A program made the translations under genes and the position numbers. A stretch of DNA of 64,000 nucleotides from Streptomyces antimycoticus (GTDB lineage: Bacteria; Actinomycetota; Actinomycetes; Streptomycetales; Streptomycetaceae): positions 6,386,001 through 6,450,000 of the forward strand of contig NZ_BJHV01000001.1 in the NCBI RefSeq assembly GCF_005405925.1, given 5' to 3'. Of the stretch, positions 26,584-35,606 are shown piece by piece; position 1 is the stretch's first letter, and the number at the start of each line of letters is the position of its first letter. The notes under the pieces are model-generated. The model made no database searches. It was given only the letters and a program-made list of their open reading frames with translations, and was not told where the DNA came from.

Positions 26584-27450
26584 ATGACGGATCACCACCA
26601 TCACCACCACAGCGCGGCCGGGGCGGACGAGTGGGACGAGGCGGCCATGGCCGAACTCCTGGACCTCGACGCCGAAGTCCTGCACACCTTCCTGTCCGAA
26701 GCGACGGCTGTCCTGGCCCAACTCGCGCGAGACGAACCACCCCACCGGATCCTCGACCTGGGCAGCGGCACCGGTGCGGGAACCCTCGCCCTGCTCCAGC
26801 GGTTCGAGGGCGCCGAGGCGATCGCCGTGGACCGGTCCCCGCGGCTCCTGGACCATCTCCGCGGCAAGGCCCGCGCACGCGGAGTGGAGGACAGGGTGCG
26901 CACCGTGCAAGCGGATCTGGACGCCGCATGGCCGGACTTCGGCGCCGTGAACCTGGTGTGGGCGTCGGCGTCCCTCCACCACCTGACCGATCCCGACCGC
27001 GGATTGCGGCAGATCTTCGACTCGCTGCGCCCCGACGGACTCCTGGCAGTGATCGAGATGGCCGGCTTCCCGCGTTTCCTCCCCGATGACGTCGGCCGAG
27101 GGCGCCCCGGACTCGAAGCCCGCTGTCACGCCGCACGGGCCGAAGCCCACGCCGAGAGCCTGCCGGACCTGGGCTCCGACTGGGGCCCCCGGCTCTCCGC
27201 CGCCGGATTCACCGTCGAGGTGGAGCGCCCCTTCACCATCGATCTGCGTCCCCCGCTGCCGGAGTCCGTCGGCCGCTACGCCCAGGCTTCCCTTGGAGTG
27301 CTGCGTTCCCGCGTCGCCGAAAAGCTGAGCTCCGAGGACCTGGCCACACTCGACCACCTCATCGACAGCGACGGCCCCGACGGCGTCGTACGGCGCGACG
27401 ACCTCACCGTCCGCGCCGAGCGCACGCTGTGGGCGGCGCGCCGCCCATGA
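26584..27450 (+). CDS. SAM-dependent methyltransferase with natural His6 N-terminus
   Basis: Class I methyltransferase of 288 residues. The SAM-binding motif is ILDLGSGTGAGTL (about residues 56-68), the acidic end of strand 2 is AIAVDRS, and WASASLHHLTDPDR marks motif IV. The fold resembles the type that modifies small molecules; the substrate is not visible. The N-terminus reads MTDHHHHHHSAAG, a native run of six His encoded by mixed CAC/CAT codons, which may bind metal. It is divergent from the XRE-cupin regulator. ATG 26584 follows a GGAGC stretch. Confidence 0.87.
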   Translation: MTDHHHHHHSAAGADEWDEAAMAELLDLDAEVLHTFLSEATAVLAQLARDEPPHRILDLGSGTGAGTLALLQRFEGAEAIAVDRSPRLLDHLRGKARARGVEDRVRTVQADLDAAWPDFGAVNLVWASASLHHLTDPDRGLRQIFDSLRPDGLLAVIEMAGFPRFLPDDVGRGRPGLEARCHAARAEAHAESLPDLGSDWGPRLSAAGFTVEVERPFTIDLRPPLPESVGRYAQASLGVLRSRVAEKLSSEDLATLDHLIDSDGPDGVVRRDDLTVRAERTLWAARRP

Positions 27451-27479
27451 CCTGACGCGGTCACCGGCCATGGGCTTCA

Positions 27480-27880
27480 GCGGGTCAGCTGGTCGGCTGG
27501 TCGGCGGAAGCCCCAGGAAATCGGCGAGTTGCTCGACCGTGTGGTCGAAGAACTCGTCGCTGGGGTCCACGCTGCCGGCGAGCTGACCGAACAGCTCGAA
27601 GCTGAGCATCCCGAACAGCTGCGTCCACACCACGATGGCGCGGTTGAGCGTCTCCAGCGGCAGGTCCGGCGCGATCTGCTCGCCCAGCGTCCGCAACTGA
27701 CCGGCCAAGCCCTCGGTCAGCGGCGGGCCCTCGAACGCGGGCGAGGGTTCGTCTCTCGCAGGATCCCCATCAGGACCCGCGGCACGCGCGCCACCGAGGC
27801 GATGGTGTCCTGGGGGGCGGCGTAACTCGGGACCGGTGAACCGTAGATCAGGGCGAGGCCGCCAACGGTCATAACCGGTA
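27480..27880 (-). pseudogene. TetR-family regulator remnant (C-terminal WHG domain only)
   Basis: Only the ligand-binding half is recognisable: LALIYGSPVPSYAAPQDTIA in one frame, then FEGPPLTEGLAGQLRTLGEQ, WTQLFGMLSFELFGQLAGSV and VEQLADFLGLP in another. These are typical of the TetR C-terminal WHG domain. The DNA-binding half is missing: the recognisable part stops near the P450 start. The frame shifts near 27745 and no natural stop is found before the methyltransferase gene. A decayed or recombined remnant. Confidence 0.65.
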
Positions 27881-27950
27881 GCCGCTTTGACTTCGCCCAT
27901 GAGGGGTGAGTAACTGTTCGCCGCACGTCGTACGTCTCTGGAGGCGCTCT

Positions 27951-29179
27951 ATGGCCGAAGCGGAAGTGGCAGGCGAGACGGAAGCGGAGGGCGGCCGGGA
28001 AGCGGAGGGCAGCCCGAAGGCGCGCTGCCCCCTGGGCGACTTCCCGTTCGTATCGGAGCACCCCCTGGAGCCCCGAAGGAATGGGCGGCGCTGCGGGCGG
28101 AGGGGTGCCCGGTGCCGGAGCTGACGCTGCGGTCGAGCGGGGAGCCGGTACGGGTGCTGACGCGCTACGCGGATGTGCACACGATGCTGTCCGACCCGCG
28201 CTTCCCGAGGGACCGGAGCGAGGCGGGCCCGGACGGGACCGGCACGGGCGAACGGCACCAGCGCTGGCGGCGGTTGGTGGCCCAGACGCTCACCGCGAAG
28301 CGGGTCGCCGTGCTCCGCCCCCGGATCGTCGCCATCGCGCATGACCTGGTGGACACCATGGAGGCCGGGCCGCAGCCCGCGGATCTCTGGGCGGGTTTCG
28401 CGTATCCGTTTCCGGTGCGGGTCGTCGGCGCCCTGCTGGGCGTCCCGGAGCAGGACTGGGACCGTTTCTCGTACTGGTCCGGCGCCCTGTTCAGCCAGGA
28501 CCGCTACGGCGAGCAGGAGACCCGCACCGCCCGCCACGACCTCGCGACCTATCTGGGCGAGCATCTGGCCCGGAAGCGGCGCGAACCGGGTGACGACCTG
28601 CTCAGCAAGCTGGTCGAGATCACCGACGCCGCCGACCGCCGCCTGCCCGAGGCGGTCTTCGTCCAGATCATGCAGGGGCTGATGCACGCCGGGCACGAGA
28701 CGACGTCGAGCGTGATCGGGAAGCTGGTCCCGGTCCTGCTCGACGACCGTTCCCGCTGGCAGCGCCTGCTGGACGACCGCTCGCTGATCCGCCCGGCCGT
28801 CGAGGAGCTGCTGCGCTTCGACGTCAACCGGGGCCCGGGCATGCCGCGTTACCTCACCGACGACATCGAACTGGACGGCGAGGTGATCCCGAAGGGCAGC
28901 ACCGCCCTGTCGGTCGTCGCCTCCGCCAACCGCGACGAGCGGATGTTCTCCGACCCGGACGAACTCGACCTGACCCGTTCCCCCAACCGCCACCTCGCCT
29001 TCGGCGCCGGCGCCCACTCCTGCATCGGCCAGGCCCTGGCCCGCACCGAACTCCAGGTCGCCCTGGAAATCCTGCTGGAGCGCCTGCCCGGTCTCGACCT
29101 GGCGGTCCCGTCATCCGAACTGGCACGGCGCGAGGGAGTCCTCACGGACAGCTTCGAGCAAGTCCCCGTGGTGTGGTAG
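27951..29179 (+). pseudogene. Cytochrome P450, frame broken by one missing base
   Basis: P450 monooxygenase of about 409 residues with the frame restored. The start ATG 27951 has GGAGG 6 nt upstream, and the N-terminus has CPLGDFPFVSEHPLEP. One base is missing in CCCC at 28071-28074; adding it gives EPPKEWAALRAEGCPVPELT, a typical bacterial P450 opening. Downstream everything is intact: I-helix AGHETTSS, ExxR in EELLRF, and the heme loop FGAGAHSCIGQALA with the Cys ligand. This is the CYP105/CYP107-like soluble type. Partner ferredoxin genes are not nearby. The esterase at 29262 follows on the same strand. Confidence 0.8.
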
Positions 29180-29261
29180 CGAGCAGCGCGCCAGGATCGT
29201 GACGCGGCTCACAAAGAAAGGGTGACAGGGTGGTGTCGCGGGCGGCTGCGACTGTCTGCGC

Positions 29262-30194
29262 ATGACGATCACAGATGAGGACTGCCTCGCCGAGACCCGG
29301 GCCTTCACCGAGCAATTCGAGGCTGCCGCGGTGAACCGTCCGGCCCGCGGGCAAGCCCCGAGCGCGGCCACGCTGGCGCTCCTGCGGCGCAACCGGCTCG
29401 GCGGCGACACCCCACCGGTGAGACTGCCGCACGCCCAAAGCCGCGTCGTCGAGGGCGGGGTGAAGCTCCGGACGTTCGTACCGGACCGCGTCGACGGCGT
29501 GTACCTGCACATCCACGGAGGCGGCTGGGCATTCGGCTCCGCGGACGGACAGGATGAACGGCTCTGGCGGCTTGCCGTACAGGCACGGCTGGCCGTGGTG
29601 AGCGTGGAGTACCGCCTGGCGCCGGAACACCCGTTCCCCGCCGGGCCCGACGACTGCGAAGCGGCCGCCCGGTGGCTGGTGGAGCAGGCCGCGACCGAGT
29701 TCGGCACCGAACGGCTGCTGATCGGTGGTGAATCGGCCGGTGCCCACCTGAGTGTCGTGACGCTGCTGCGCCTTCGCGACCGGCACGGCATCACCGGCGC
29801 GTTCCGGGCGGCCCACCTGCTCTTCGGCCTCTACGACCTGTCGATGACACCAAGTCAGCGGTCATTCGGCCCCAGACAACTGCTGATCAACACCGACTCA
29901 CTTCGCGGCATCTACGAGCTCTTCACCCCGGGGATGGACGTGGAGCAGCGCCGCGACCCCGAGCTCTCACCCCTGTTCGCGAACCTGGCCGGTCTGCCGC
30001 CCGCCCGCATCGTCGTCGGCACCGAGGATCCGCTGCTGGACGACTCCCTGTTCCTCGCCGGGCGCTGGCAGGCGGCGGGCGCGCCCGTGCAACTCGGCGT
30101 CGTCGCCGGCGCGATGCACGGCTTCACCCTCTTCCCGCTGACCATCACCCAGCGGGAACAGCAGCGCGAGCGGGACTTCCTGGCCACCGCGTGA
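29262..30194 (+). CDS. Alpha/beta hydrolase of the hormone-sensitive-lipase type
   Basis: Esterase of 310 residues. The oxyanion-hole motif is HIHGGGWAFGSADG, the nucleophile elbow is GGESAGAH, and the remaining triad members are Asp in TEDPLLDDS and His in AMHGFTL, all in the order of the HSL (family IV) group. The preferred substrate is probably a short acyl ester. It stands between the P450 gene and the WYL regulator on the same strand; the 16-bp gap to the regulator suggests one transcript. Confidence 0.87.
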   Translation: MTITDEDCLAETRAFTEQFEAAAVNRPARGQAPSAATLALLRRNRLGGDTPPVRLPHAQSRVVEGGVKLRTFVPDRVDGVYLHIHGGGWAFGSADGQDERLWRLAVQARLAVVSVEYRLAPEHPFPAGPDDCEAAARWLVEQAATEFGTERLLIGGESAGAHLSVVTLLRLRDRHGITGAFRAAHLLFGLYDLSMTPSQRSFGPRQLLINTDSLRGIYELFTPGMDVEQRRDPELSPLFANLAGLPPARIVVGTEDPLLDDSLFLAGRWQAAGAPVQLGVVAGAMHGFTLFPLTITQREQQRERDFLATA

Positions 30195-30210
30195 CGGTAG
30201 CGTCGGCCTC

Positions 30211-31013
30211 ATGAACCGCACGGCCCGGCTCTACGCGCTGGTGGAAGAGTTGCGCGCGGCCGCGCCGCGACCGCTGACGGTCGCGGCGCTCGCCGCGCGG
30301 TTCGAGATCAGCACCCGCACGGTGCAGCGCGACCTCCAGGCTCTGATGCAGACGGGTGTCCCGGTGCGCACCACACCCGGACGCGGCGGGGGCTGGTCGA
30401 TCGCCCCCGAGATGACCCTGCCCCGATCCACTTCACCACCGATGAAGCCTCGGCACTGACCGCCGCGCTCGCCACGGCCGACGCCTCCACCCCCTACGCC
30501 AGTGCGGCCCGTTCGGCGGCCCAGAAGATCGCGGCCTCGATGACCGGCCCCGCCTCGACGGCGGCCCGGACACTCGCCGCACGCATCGTTACGCTGCCGA
30601 CGCGAACCGACTCCGAGGTCCGCACCGCGGTGGAACAGGCCCTCTCCCACAACCTGGCGCTGCGGCTGTCCTACACCGACGCGGCAGGACACGAAAGCAA
30701 CCGCGTCGTGGAACCGGCCGGACTGCTCACCGCCGAAGGCCGCTGGTACCTCATCGCCTGGTGCCGCACCCGACGCGCGGGCCGAGGCTTCCGCCTGGAC
30801 CGGATCACAGCGGCGACTCCCACCGACGAGCAGGCCCAGCCCCACAACCTGACCGACCTACTCCTCGGCTCCACCGCCGCCACCGCGGTGCGGCCCGCCG
30901 CACTGGCCCCACTTACACCCGCCCGGCCACGGCACTGGGGCTCGTCCGGCAGATCATGGGCCGAGCCAGGGCCGGACCGAGGCGGGGGCCGGCCAGTGCC
31001 CTCATCGTGTTGA
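30211..31013 (+). pseudogene. WYL-domain transcriptional regulator, frame broken by one missing base
   Basis: DeoR/YafY-type regulator. The HTH_11 domain is intact at the N-terminus: LYALVEELRAAAPRPLTVAA, LAARFEISTRTVQRDLQAL and RTTPGRGGGWSI. One base is missing in CCCC at 30421-30424; restoring it gives MTLPPIHFTTDEASALTAAL and continues into the WYL domain, with LRLSYTDAAGHESNRVVEP, LLTAEGRWYLIAWC and GRGFRLDRI. WYL proteins often sense ligands or nucleic acid and control DNA-damage or defence genes. The last 40 residues look atypical and may be shifted again. Confidence 0.75.
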
Positions 31014-31045
31014 CCGCCCCCGGCAGGCAGTGCTGGAGTCGGCAC

Positions 31046-31786
31046 GTGGACAGCATCCCCGCCAACCGGCGGCTCTGGAACCAGATCAGCAGCGCCTACC
31101 AGCACAAGCACGACCCGCACATCGGCGCCGCACCCCGGCTGTGGGGCATGTACTCCATCCCCGACGCGCACCTGCACGCCCTGGGCGACGTCACCGGCAA
31201 GCGCGTCCTGGAACTCGGCTGCGGCGCCGGCCAGTGGTCCAGGGCGCTCGCCGCCGAGGGCGCCACCGTGGTCGGGCTCGACCTGTCCGAAGCCCAACTC
31301 GCCGCAGCGGCCCGCGCGATGGGAGCGGCCCGCTACCCGCTGGTGCAAGGCGCCGCGGAACAACTCCCCTTCGCCGCCGATAGCTTCGACCTGGTGTTCT
31401 GCGACTTCGGTGGCCTCAGCTGGGCGCCCCCGCACCTGGCCGTCCCGCAGGCCGCACGCGTCTTGGCCCGAGGCGGGCGCCTGGTGTTCAACGTCGCCAG
31501 CCCATGGTTCGAAGCTTGCTACGACGAAGCCGCCAGCCGCGTGACCACGACGCTGCAGCAGGACTACTTCGGGCTGAACACCATCGCCGAAGACAACGGC
31601 GCGACCAGCTATCAGCTCACCTACGGCGACTGGGTCAAGGTCCTGCGCGGCGCGGGTCTCATCATCGACGACCTCATCGAGCCACGGCCCGAACTCGGAA
31701 CACCCAACGGCTACAACGAAACCGACCCACCCGACTGGGCACACCGCTGGCCGGCGGAACTGCTCTGGGTAACCCACAAACCGTAA
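31046..31786 (+). CDS. SAM-dependent methyltransferase
   Basis: Class I methyltransferase, 246 residues, starting at GTG 31046 with GGAG 8 nt upstream. Motif I is VLELGCGAGQWSRALA (about residues 52-67), followed by VVGLDLSEAQL and the motif IV-like FDLVFCDFGGLSW. It begins with the NRRLWNQISSAYQHKHDP signature common to a streptomycete group of unknown substrate. It lies between the WYL regulator and the IS982-like element. Confidence 0.86.
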   Translation: MDSIPANRRLWNQISSAYQHKHDPHIGAAPRLWGMYSIPDAHLHALGDVTGKRVLELGCGAGQWSRALAAEGATVVGLDLSEAQLAAAARAMGAARYPLVQGAAEQLPFAADSFDLVFCDFGGLSWAPPHLAVPQAARVLARGGRLVFNVASPWFEACYDEAASRVTTTLQQDYFGLNTIAEDNGATSYQLTYGDWVKVLRGAGLIIDDLIEPRPELGTPNGYNETDPPDWAHRWPAELLWVTHKP

Positions 31787-31857
31787 GTTCCGCCGCGCCG
31801 AGACGTGAAGGCATCCCCTCGCCGGGCAGCCCTACGACACCACCTAACAAAGCACTA

Positions 31858-31879
31858 CTAGATGAATGAGTCCGATGTT
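31858..31879. repeat. Left terminal inverted repeat of the IS
   Basis: Twenty-two bases that match the reverse complement of 32810-32831 perfectly. The first four (CTAG) may be target-site duplication. Confidence 0.85.
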
Positions 31880-31923
31880 TGTGCTGGCCGCGACTATGGC
31901 GAAGGGCGCCCGTTGGCTTGGTT

Positions 31924-32808
31924 GTGACTCCTTGCCTGGACGCCCTTCTGGCGGCACTGTACGTGTTCATCGACGACCATGTGGCTCCCCGTCGCCGGAT
32001 CGGGCGACCTCCAAAACTGACGGACGCCGAACTGCTGTGCCTGGCGGTTGCCCAGGTCCTGCTGGGCTTCCCTTCCGCACGGCACTGGATTCGCTTCGCC
32101 CACGCCCGGCTCGGGCACTTGTTTCGCTACCTGCCCCAGCAGTCCGCCTACAACAAGCGGCTCAACGCCGCCGGACCGCTGATCAGCACCGTGATCGAGG
32201 CACTGGCCAGGCAGGTGCCGAGCTGGCACGACGACCTGCGGCTGATCGACTCCACCCCACTGCCGTGTGCGGCCTCCCGCGAGACGGTCAAACGCTCCGA
32301 CCTGGCCGGGCACGCCGGATACGGCTACTGCCGCAGCCACTCCCGCTTCTTCTGGGGCTTCCGGCTCTACCTGCTGACCACCGCCGAGGGCATGCCGATC
32401 TCCTGGTGCCTGGCCAACCCCAAGCTCGGCGAGCGGGAGGTGATGTGCGCGTTGCTGGAACGCGACCACCACCTCGTCCGCGCCGGTCAGGTGATCCTTG
32501 CGGACAAGGGCTTCGCCGGGCGGGAGTTCGAGGCGTTCCTGACCGAGCGCCTGGGTGTCCATCTGGTACGGCCGGATCGGAAGGACGAGCCGGTCCGGCA
32601 CGGCCGCCTCGCCCGCGTCCGCCAGTGGATCGAAGCCGTCATCGACACGCTCAAGGGTCAGCTCGGCCTGGAACAACACGGTGGCAGAACCCTGCTTGGG
32701 GTGTTCGCCCGCACCGGCCAACGACTCCTCGCCCTCGCAGCCAGCGTCTGGCACAACTGGACCACCGGCGCCAAGATCAAGCGATCCCTGATCGCCTACG
32801 ACCACTGA
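31924..32808 (+). CDS. IS982-family transposase
   Basis: DDE transposase of 294 residues. The N-terminal part has DALLAALYVFIDDH, and PPKLTDAELLCLAVAQVLLG is typical of IS982. Catalytic residues fall in LIDSTPLP (first Asp), ILADKGF (second Asp) and QWIEAVIDTLKGQ (Glu). The end, WHNWTTGAKIKRSLIAYDH, matches the family ending. I chose GTG 31924, giving VTPCLDALL, by similarity to family starts; a TTG at 31879 would add 15 residues. No frameshift is seen. Confidence 0.87.
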   Translation: MTPCLDALLAALYVFIDDHVAPRRRIGRPPKLTDAELLCLAVAQVLLGFPSARHWIRFAHARLGHLFRYLPQQSAYNKRLNAAGPLISTVIEALARQVPSWHDDLRLIDSTPLPCAASRETVKRSDLAGHAGYGYCRSHSRFFWGFRLYLLTTAEGMPISWCLANPKLGEREVMCALLERDHHLVRAGQVILADKGFAGREFEAFLTERLGVHLVRPDRKDEPVRHGRLARVRQWIEAVIDTLKGQLGLEQHGGRTLLGVFARTGQRLLALAASVWHNWTTGAKIKRSLIAYDH

Positions 32809-32809
32809 G

Positions 32810-32831
32810 AACATCGGACTCATTCATCTAG
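32810..32831. repeat. Right terminal inverted repeat of the IS
   Basis: Reverse complement of 31858-31879, no mismatch over 22 bp. It includes the TAG stop of the neighbouring minus-strand gene. Confidence 0.85.
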
Positions 32832-33142
32832 CCGCCAAAGCCCCAGAGGAGAGCGGTGGGCCCGACGAACCCCAGGACACCCAGGGCCGTCCCGGCGACG
32901 GCGGCCCACAGCCGCCCGACGCCGCGGCGAGCGTGGTGGATGCCCATGGCACCGAGCACAGTGGCGAGCGCTCCGCCGAGGACCGCCCACGGAAGGGTGA
33001 TAAGCACGAGCGCAGGCACCCATGCGCCGATGGCAGAGAAGACACCAAGAACAACGGCGGTGGGTCCCAACGCAACGGCAGGCGAATCACCCCGGTCCGA
33101 CATGGCCCCACCCCCGGACCCGGACACGCTCGACTCGGACAT
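32828..33142 (-). CDS. Small DUF4190-like membrane protein
   Basis: A 104-residue protein. A hydrophilic Ser/Gly-rich N-terminus of about 25 residues is followed by two or three hydrophobic segments, from TAVVLGVFSAIGAWVPALVL to GTALGVLGFVGPTALLWGF, with the HHARRGVGR loop typical of DUF4190 proteins. ATG 33142 has GGAGG at 33151-33155, 8 nt upstream. The stop TAG is the edge of the IS982-like element; if CTAG is the target duplication, the protein is unchanged by the insertion. Function unknown. Confidence 0.75.
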   Translation of the reverse strand: MSESSVSGSGGGAMSDRGDSPAVALGPTAVVLGVFSAIGAWVPALVLITLPWAVLGGALATVLGAMGIHHARRGVGRLWAAVAGTALGVLGFVGPTALLWGFGG

Positions 33143-33257
33143 GACGTGCACCTCCGTGGGACGCATTCCCGCTATGCACTGATCGTACCGACGGGCTGCG
33201 ACTGCCCCATGGGGGGCGGGCGTTGAGCGGGGGCGTCCCGGCGGAGGGAGAGGCGGC

Positions 33258-33413
33258 GTGCCCGTCGGCTTCCTGCGGACCGACGTCGATCACCTGGTCC
33301 GAGCTGTCAACCAACTGACCGTGGAGAACCGGCAACTGCGCGGTGCACTGTCGCAGCCCGCCTCCCCTGTTCGAGTGCTGCCAACCCAACCGCACCCGAA
33401 CCGGACACTGTGA
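33258..33413 (+). CDS. Small coiled-coil protein, 51 residues
   Basis: Starts at GTG 33258 behind GGAGGGAG. The middle, VDHLVRAVNQLTVENRQLRG, is an amphipathic helix with Leu/Val heptads, and the Pro-rich tail ends at TGA 33411-33413. The ribosome binding site and helix make translation plausible. The pattern recalls small accessory proteins found beside mobile-element genes, but I cannot assign a function. Confidence 0.4.
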   Translation: MPVGFLRTDVDHLVRAVNQLTVENRQLRGALSQPASPVRVLPTQPHPNRTL

Positions 33414-33599
33414 GTCACTGCTGGACCGCTGATCAACCCCAGCCACCAGGTCATCATGAACGGCCCGAGCTACCGTCCCAACAAGCGCCCGAAGAACCCC
33501 GCCGACAAGAACGGCAAGCGCCCAACCAAGTAGGAAAACCGCTCGACGTCGTGGGGATACCGCCGTCATGGCCTCACCCGACAACCCGCCCATGTCGAG

Positions 33600-33840
33600 A
33601 CGGCGAATCTCGCCGCCTGCCGCCTGCCGCCTGCCGCACGTCAGCCGGAACATCATCCGATGCAGAGCCCTCGAGCGACAGGCCGAGGTCGGTGAGCCAG
33701 TAGTGGACGGCAGGCGGCACGGTGGGGTCCACACGCCGGGCCGCCAGGCCGTCGCGAACCAGGCCCTGCGGAGTAACGGAGGGCATCTTCTGGGAGATGC
33801 CCGGCATACGACGGCGCAACTCCGCGGCGGTTACCGCGTT
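33600..33840 (-). pseudogene. HxlR-family regulator remnant
   Basis: The sequence LRRRMPGISQKM, LVRDGLAARRVDPTVPPAVH and YWLTDLGLSL matches the second half of HxlR winged-helix regulators. The N-terminal half is absent because the frame runs into the 3' end of the oxidoreductase gene at 33831. No start of its own is supported, and the family's conserved LT after QKM is changed. HxlR genes often sit divergent from oxidoreductases like its neighbours. Confidence 0.6.
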
Positions 33841-34499
33841 GCGGTGGCCAGTGCCGCGCGGATGGCGTCCTGGCCGACCGGCTGGCCCTTCTCGTTCGAG
33901 AACGGCCCGTACGGGGTCCCCCACACCGGCGTGCCCCTCGCCTGCCGCCAGCTGTCGGCCAGCGGTCCCGCGTCCACCACGCTGTACCCGAGGGATTCGA
34001 TGAATTCGGTCACCGCGGCCTTCGCCGGCGCGGAGTCCCCGGCGATCGGCAGGTAGGAGCGGTCGGCCGCCCCCGCCGGGCGGGCGAGTGACAGCAGGTG
34101 CTTGAAGAAGATGTTGTTGAACGCTTTCACGAGCATGGCGTCCGGGATGTACCGCAGCAGCAGCTCGCTCGAGGTGAGCGACTTGCTGTCGAGCTCGGGG
34201 ATGTGTCCGTCACGCTCGGGGCCGTAGTTGCACGTGTCAATGACCGTCTTCCCGGCCAGTGGCGCGGCGGTCAAGTCGGGGAAGGCCTTGACCGGCACCG
34301 TGACCACGACGATGTCACCGGCCGCCGCGGCCTCCCCGCTCGTCGCCGCGGACGCCCGCGGCCCCAGTTCCGCTGCCGTGTCCGCGAGCGTTTCGGGACC
34401 GCGCGAGTTGCTGAGCACGACCTGGTGCCCGGCCTCGATGGCGAGCCGCGCGATGGTACTGCCGATGTATCCGCTTCCGATAAATCCCACAGTCGTCAT
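33831..34499 (-). CDS. NADPH-dependent F420 reductase-like protein
   Basis: A 222-residue Rossmann protein. The dinucleotide motif is GFIGSGYIGSTIARLAIEAG at the N-terminus, and the rest follows the F420-dependent NADP reductase-like fold: DIVVVTVPVKAFPD, GKTVIDTCNYGPERDG and LVKAFNNIFFKHLL, then a C-terminal domain with ESLGYSVVDAGPLADSW. The ATG 34499 is inside a longer frame starting at 34538; the shorter form begins directly at the first strand. Whether it uses F420 cannot be seen. It is one of three related proteins within 5 kb. Confidence 0.8.
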   Translation of the reverse strand: MTTVGFIGSGYIGSTIARLAIEAGHQVVLSNSRGPETLADTAAELGPRASAATSGEAAAAGDIVVVTVPVKAFPDLTAAPLAGKTVIDTCNYGPERDGHIPELDSKSLTSSELLLRYIPDAMLVKAFNNIFFKHLLSLARPAGAADRSYLPIAGDSAPAKAAVTEFIESLGYSVVDAGPLADSWRQARGTPVWGTPYGPFSNEKGQPVGQDAIRAALATATR

Positions 34500-34571
34500 A
34501 TTCTCGACGTCCCTCCAGAAGAGCCGCACTCTTATCATTTGCCGGACTCGTTGGGATTCGTGTCCCTGCCG

Positions 34572-35510
34572 TCAACCGGCGGGGAAATAATGGCCGTTGT
34601 CCAAATCGGCGAGCAGGCCGGGCTGAGCGGGTTCCCAGCCGAGGGTCCGGCGGGTGATGAGGTTGGACGCCGGGTAGTTCTGCGTGACGATGTTCGCGAG
34701 AAACCCGAAGTATCCCGGCACCATCAGTACGTCCGCGGGAACGCTCACGACGGGCAGGCCCAGACGGCTGCCGATGGCCTCGGCGATCTCGCGGAACGGG
34801 ATGCCCCCGTCCCCGACCGCGTGCCAGTATTTGCCGGCCGGCCCCTTCTCCAGCGCCAAGCGGAACACGGAGGCGACATCGCGGGCGTGCACGGCGTTCC
34901 ACAGGTTCGCGCCGTCCCCGGGGTAGCCGACGAAACCCTTCTCCTTCGCGAGCGCGATCAGCGTGGGGAGGAAGCCGGCACGATCGGTCGTGCTGTGCGC
35001 GATGTTGGCGATCCGCACGACCGAAGAGCGCACTCCCCGCTCGGCGAGGCCGATCACGGCCCTTTCCACGACGTTACGAACCCGCAGGGTGCCCTTGTGC
35101 TCATCGCCGCCGGGAAGGGCCGGGTCCTCCTCGGTGGCCGGCCGGCCCAGGTGCTGCCCGGGTGAGCCGATGCTCCCCGCCGCGACCAGCGGCTTTCCGG
35201 TTCCCGCCAGTGCCTCGCCGTACGCGAGCATGATCGGGAGCTCCGCGGCGGCCACGGCGTCGATCCCACCGGAGGGAAGCAGGTCCTGCCTGTGCGCGAC
35301 GTGGATGACGCCGTCGGAGTCCGCGGCCGCCTCCTTGAGCCCGTCGAGATCCTCGATGGTGCCGCGACGCACCTTCGCGCCGAGCGCGGACACCGCCGCC
35401 GCGGCTGTGTCCGACCGGGCCAGGCCGGTGACCTCGTGCCCGGCGGCGATGAGCTCGGGGATGATGTAGGAACCGGAATGACCGGTCCCACCAGCGACGA
35501 AAACGCGCAT
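34572..35510 (-). CDS. NAD(P)-dependent epimerase/dehydratase-type oxidoreductase (extended SDR)
   Basis: A 312-residue extended SDR. The N-terminal motif is MRVFVAGGTGHSGSYIIPEL, a variant of GxxGxxG, then the VSALGAKVRRGTIEDLDGL segment and GVIHVAH. The catalytic Tyr region is not clear, so it may be of the atypical NmrA-like group. NAVHARDVASVFRLALEKGP and KYWHAVGDGGIPFREIAEAI are well preserved. Next to the F420-reductase-like genes on the same strand, it is likely part of the same accessory oxidoreductase group. Confidence 0.82.
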   Translation of the reverse strand: MRVFVAGGTGHSGSYIIPELIAAGHEVTGLARSDTAAAAVSALGAKVRRGTIEDLDGLKEAAADSDGVIHVAHRQDLLPSGGIDAVAAAELPIMLAYGEALAGTGKPLVAAGSIGSPGQHLGRPATEEDPALPGGDEHKGTLRVRNVVERAVIGLAERGVRSSVVRIANIAHSTTDRAGFLPTLIALAKEKGFVGYPGDGANLWNAVHARDVASVFRLALEKGPAGKYWHAVGDGGIPFREIAEAIGSRLGLPVVSVPADVLMVPGYFGFLANIVTQNYPASNLITRRTLGWEPAQPGLLADLDNGHYFPAG

Positions 35511-35606
35511 TTTACTGTCCTTGTGAAGGTAGGTGGAGGGGCTGTTCTTCTCGTGCCGCAGACCGACTGGCGTGATGCGGCGCGAGTTGTGGTGGTGCGG
35601 GTGCGC

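Larger units (their letters stand above)
31858..32831 (+). mobile_element. Intact IS982-like insertion sequence
   Basis: An insertion sequence of about 970 bp with one complete transposase gene. The ends are inverted repeats: 31858-31879 and 32810-32831 match over 22 bp (CTAGATGAATGAGTCCGATGTT). The outermost CTAG is its own complement, so it may instead be a 4-bp target duplication, leaving 18-bp inverted repeats inside. The right end coincides with the stop codon of the small membrane protein gene (32828-33142), which the CTAG keeps intact. With ends and transposase intact, the element may still be active. Confidence 0.85.

Noticed and set aside
26533..27480. Continuation of the TetR remnant frame to 26533
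   Set aside because: It is antisense to the methyltransferase gene and shows no TetR features past GLP at about 27500.
27951..28112. Conservon with P450 partner (CvnE-like)
   Set aside because: The P450 gene is more than 2 kb downstream, with other genes between, so it is not part of the conservon.
31894..32823. Long minus-strand reading frame through the transposase gene
   Set aside because: It is the antisense of a clear IS982 transposase; GC-rich DNA keeps the opposite frame open.
33456..33533. A 25-residue basic reading frame (MNGPSYRPNKRPKNPADKNG start)
   Set aside because: There is an ATG and a stop but only a weak ribosome binding site and no recognisable relation, so it is not listed as a gene.
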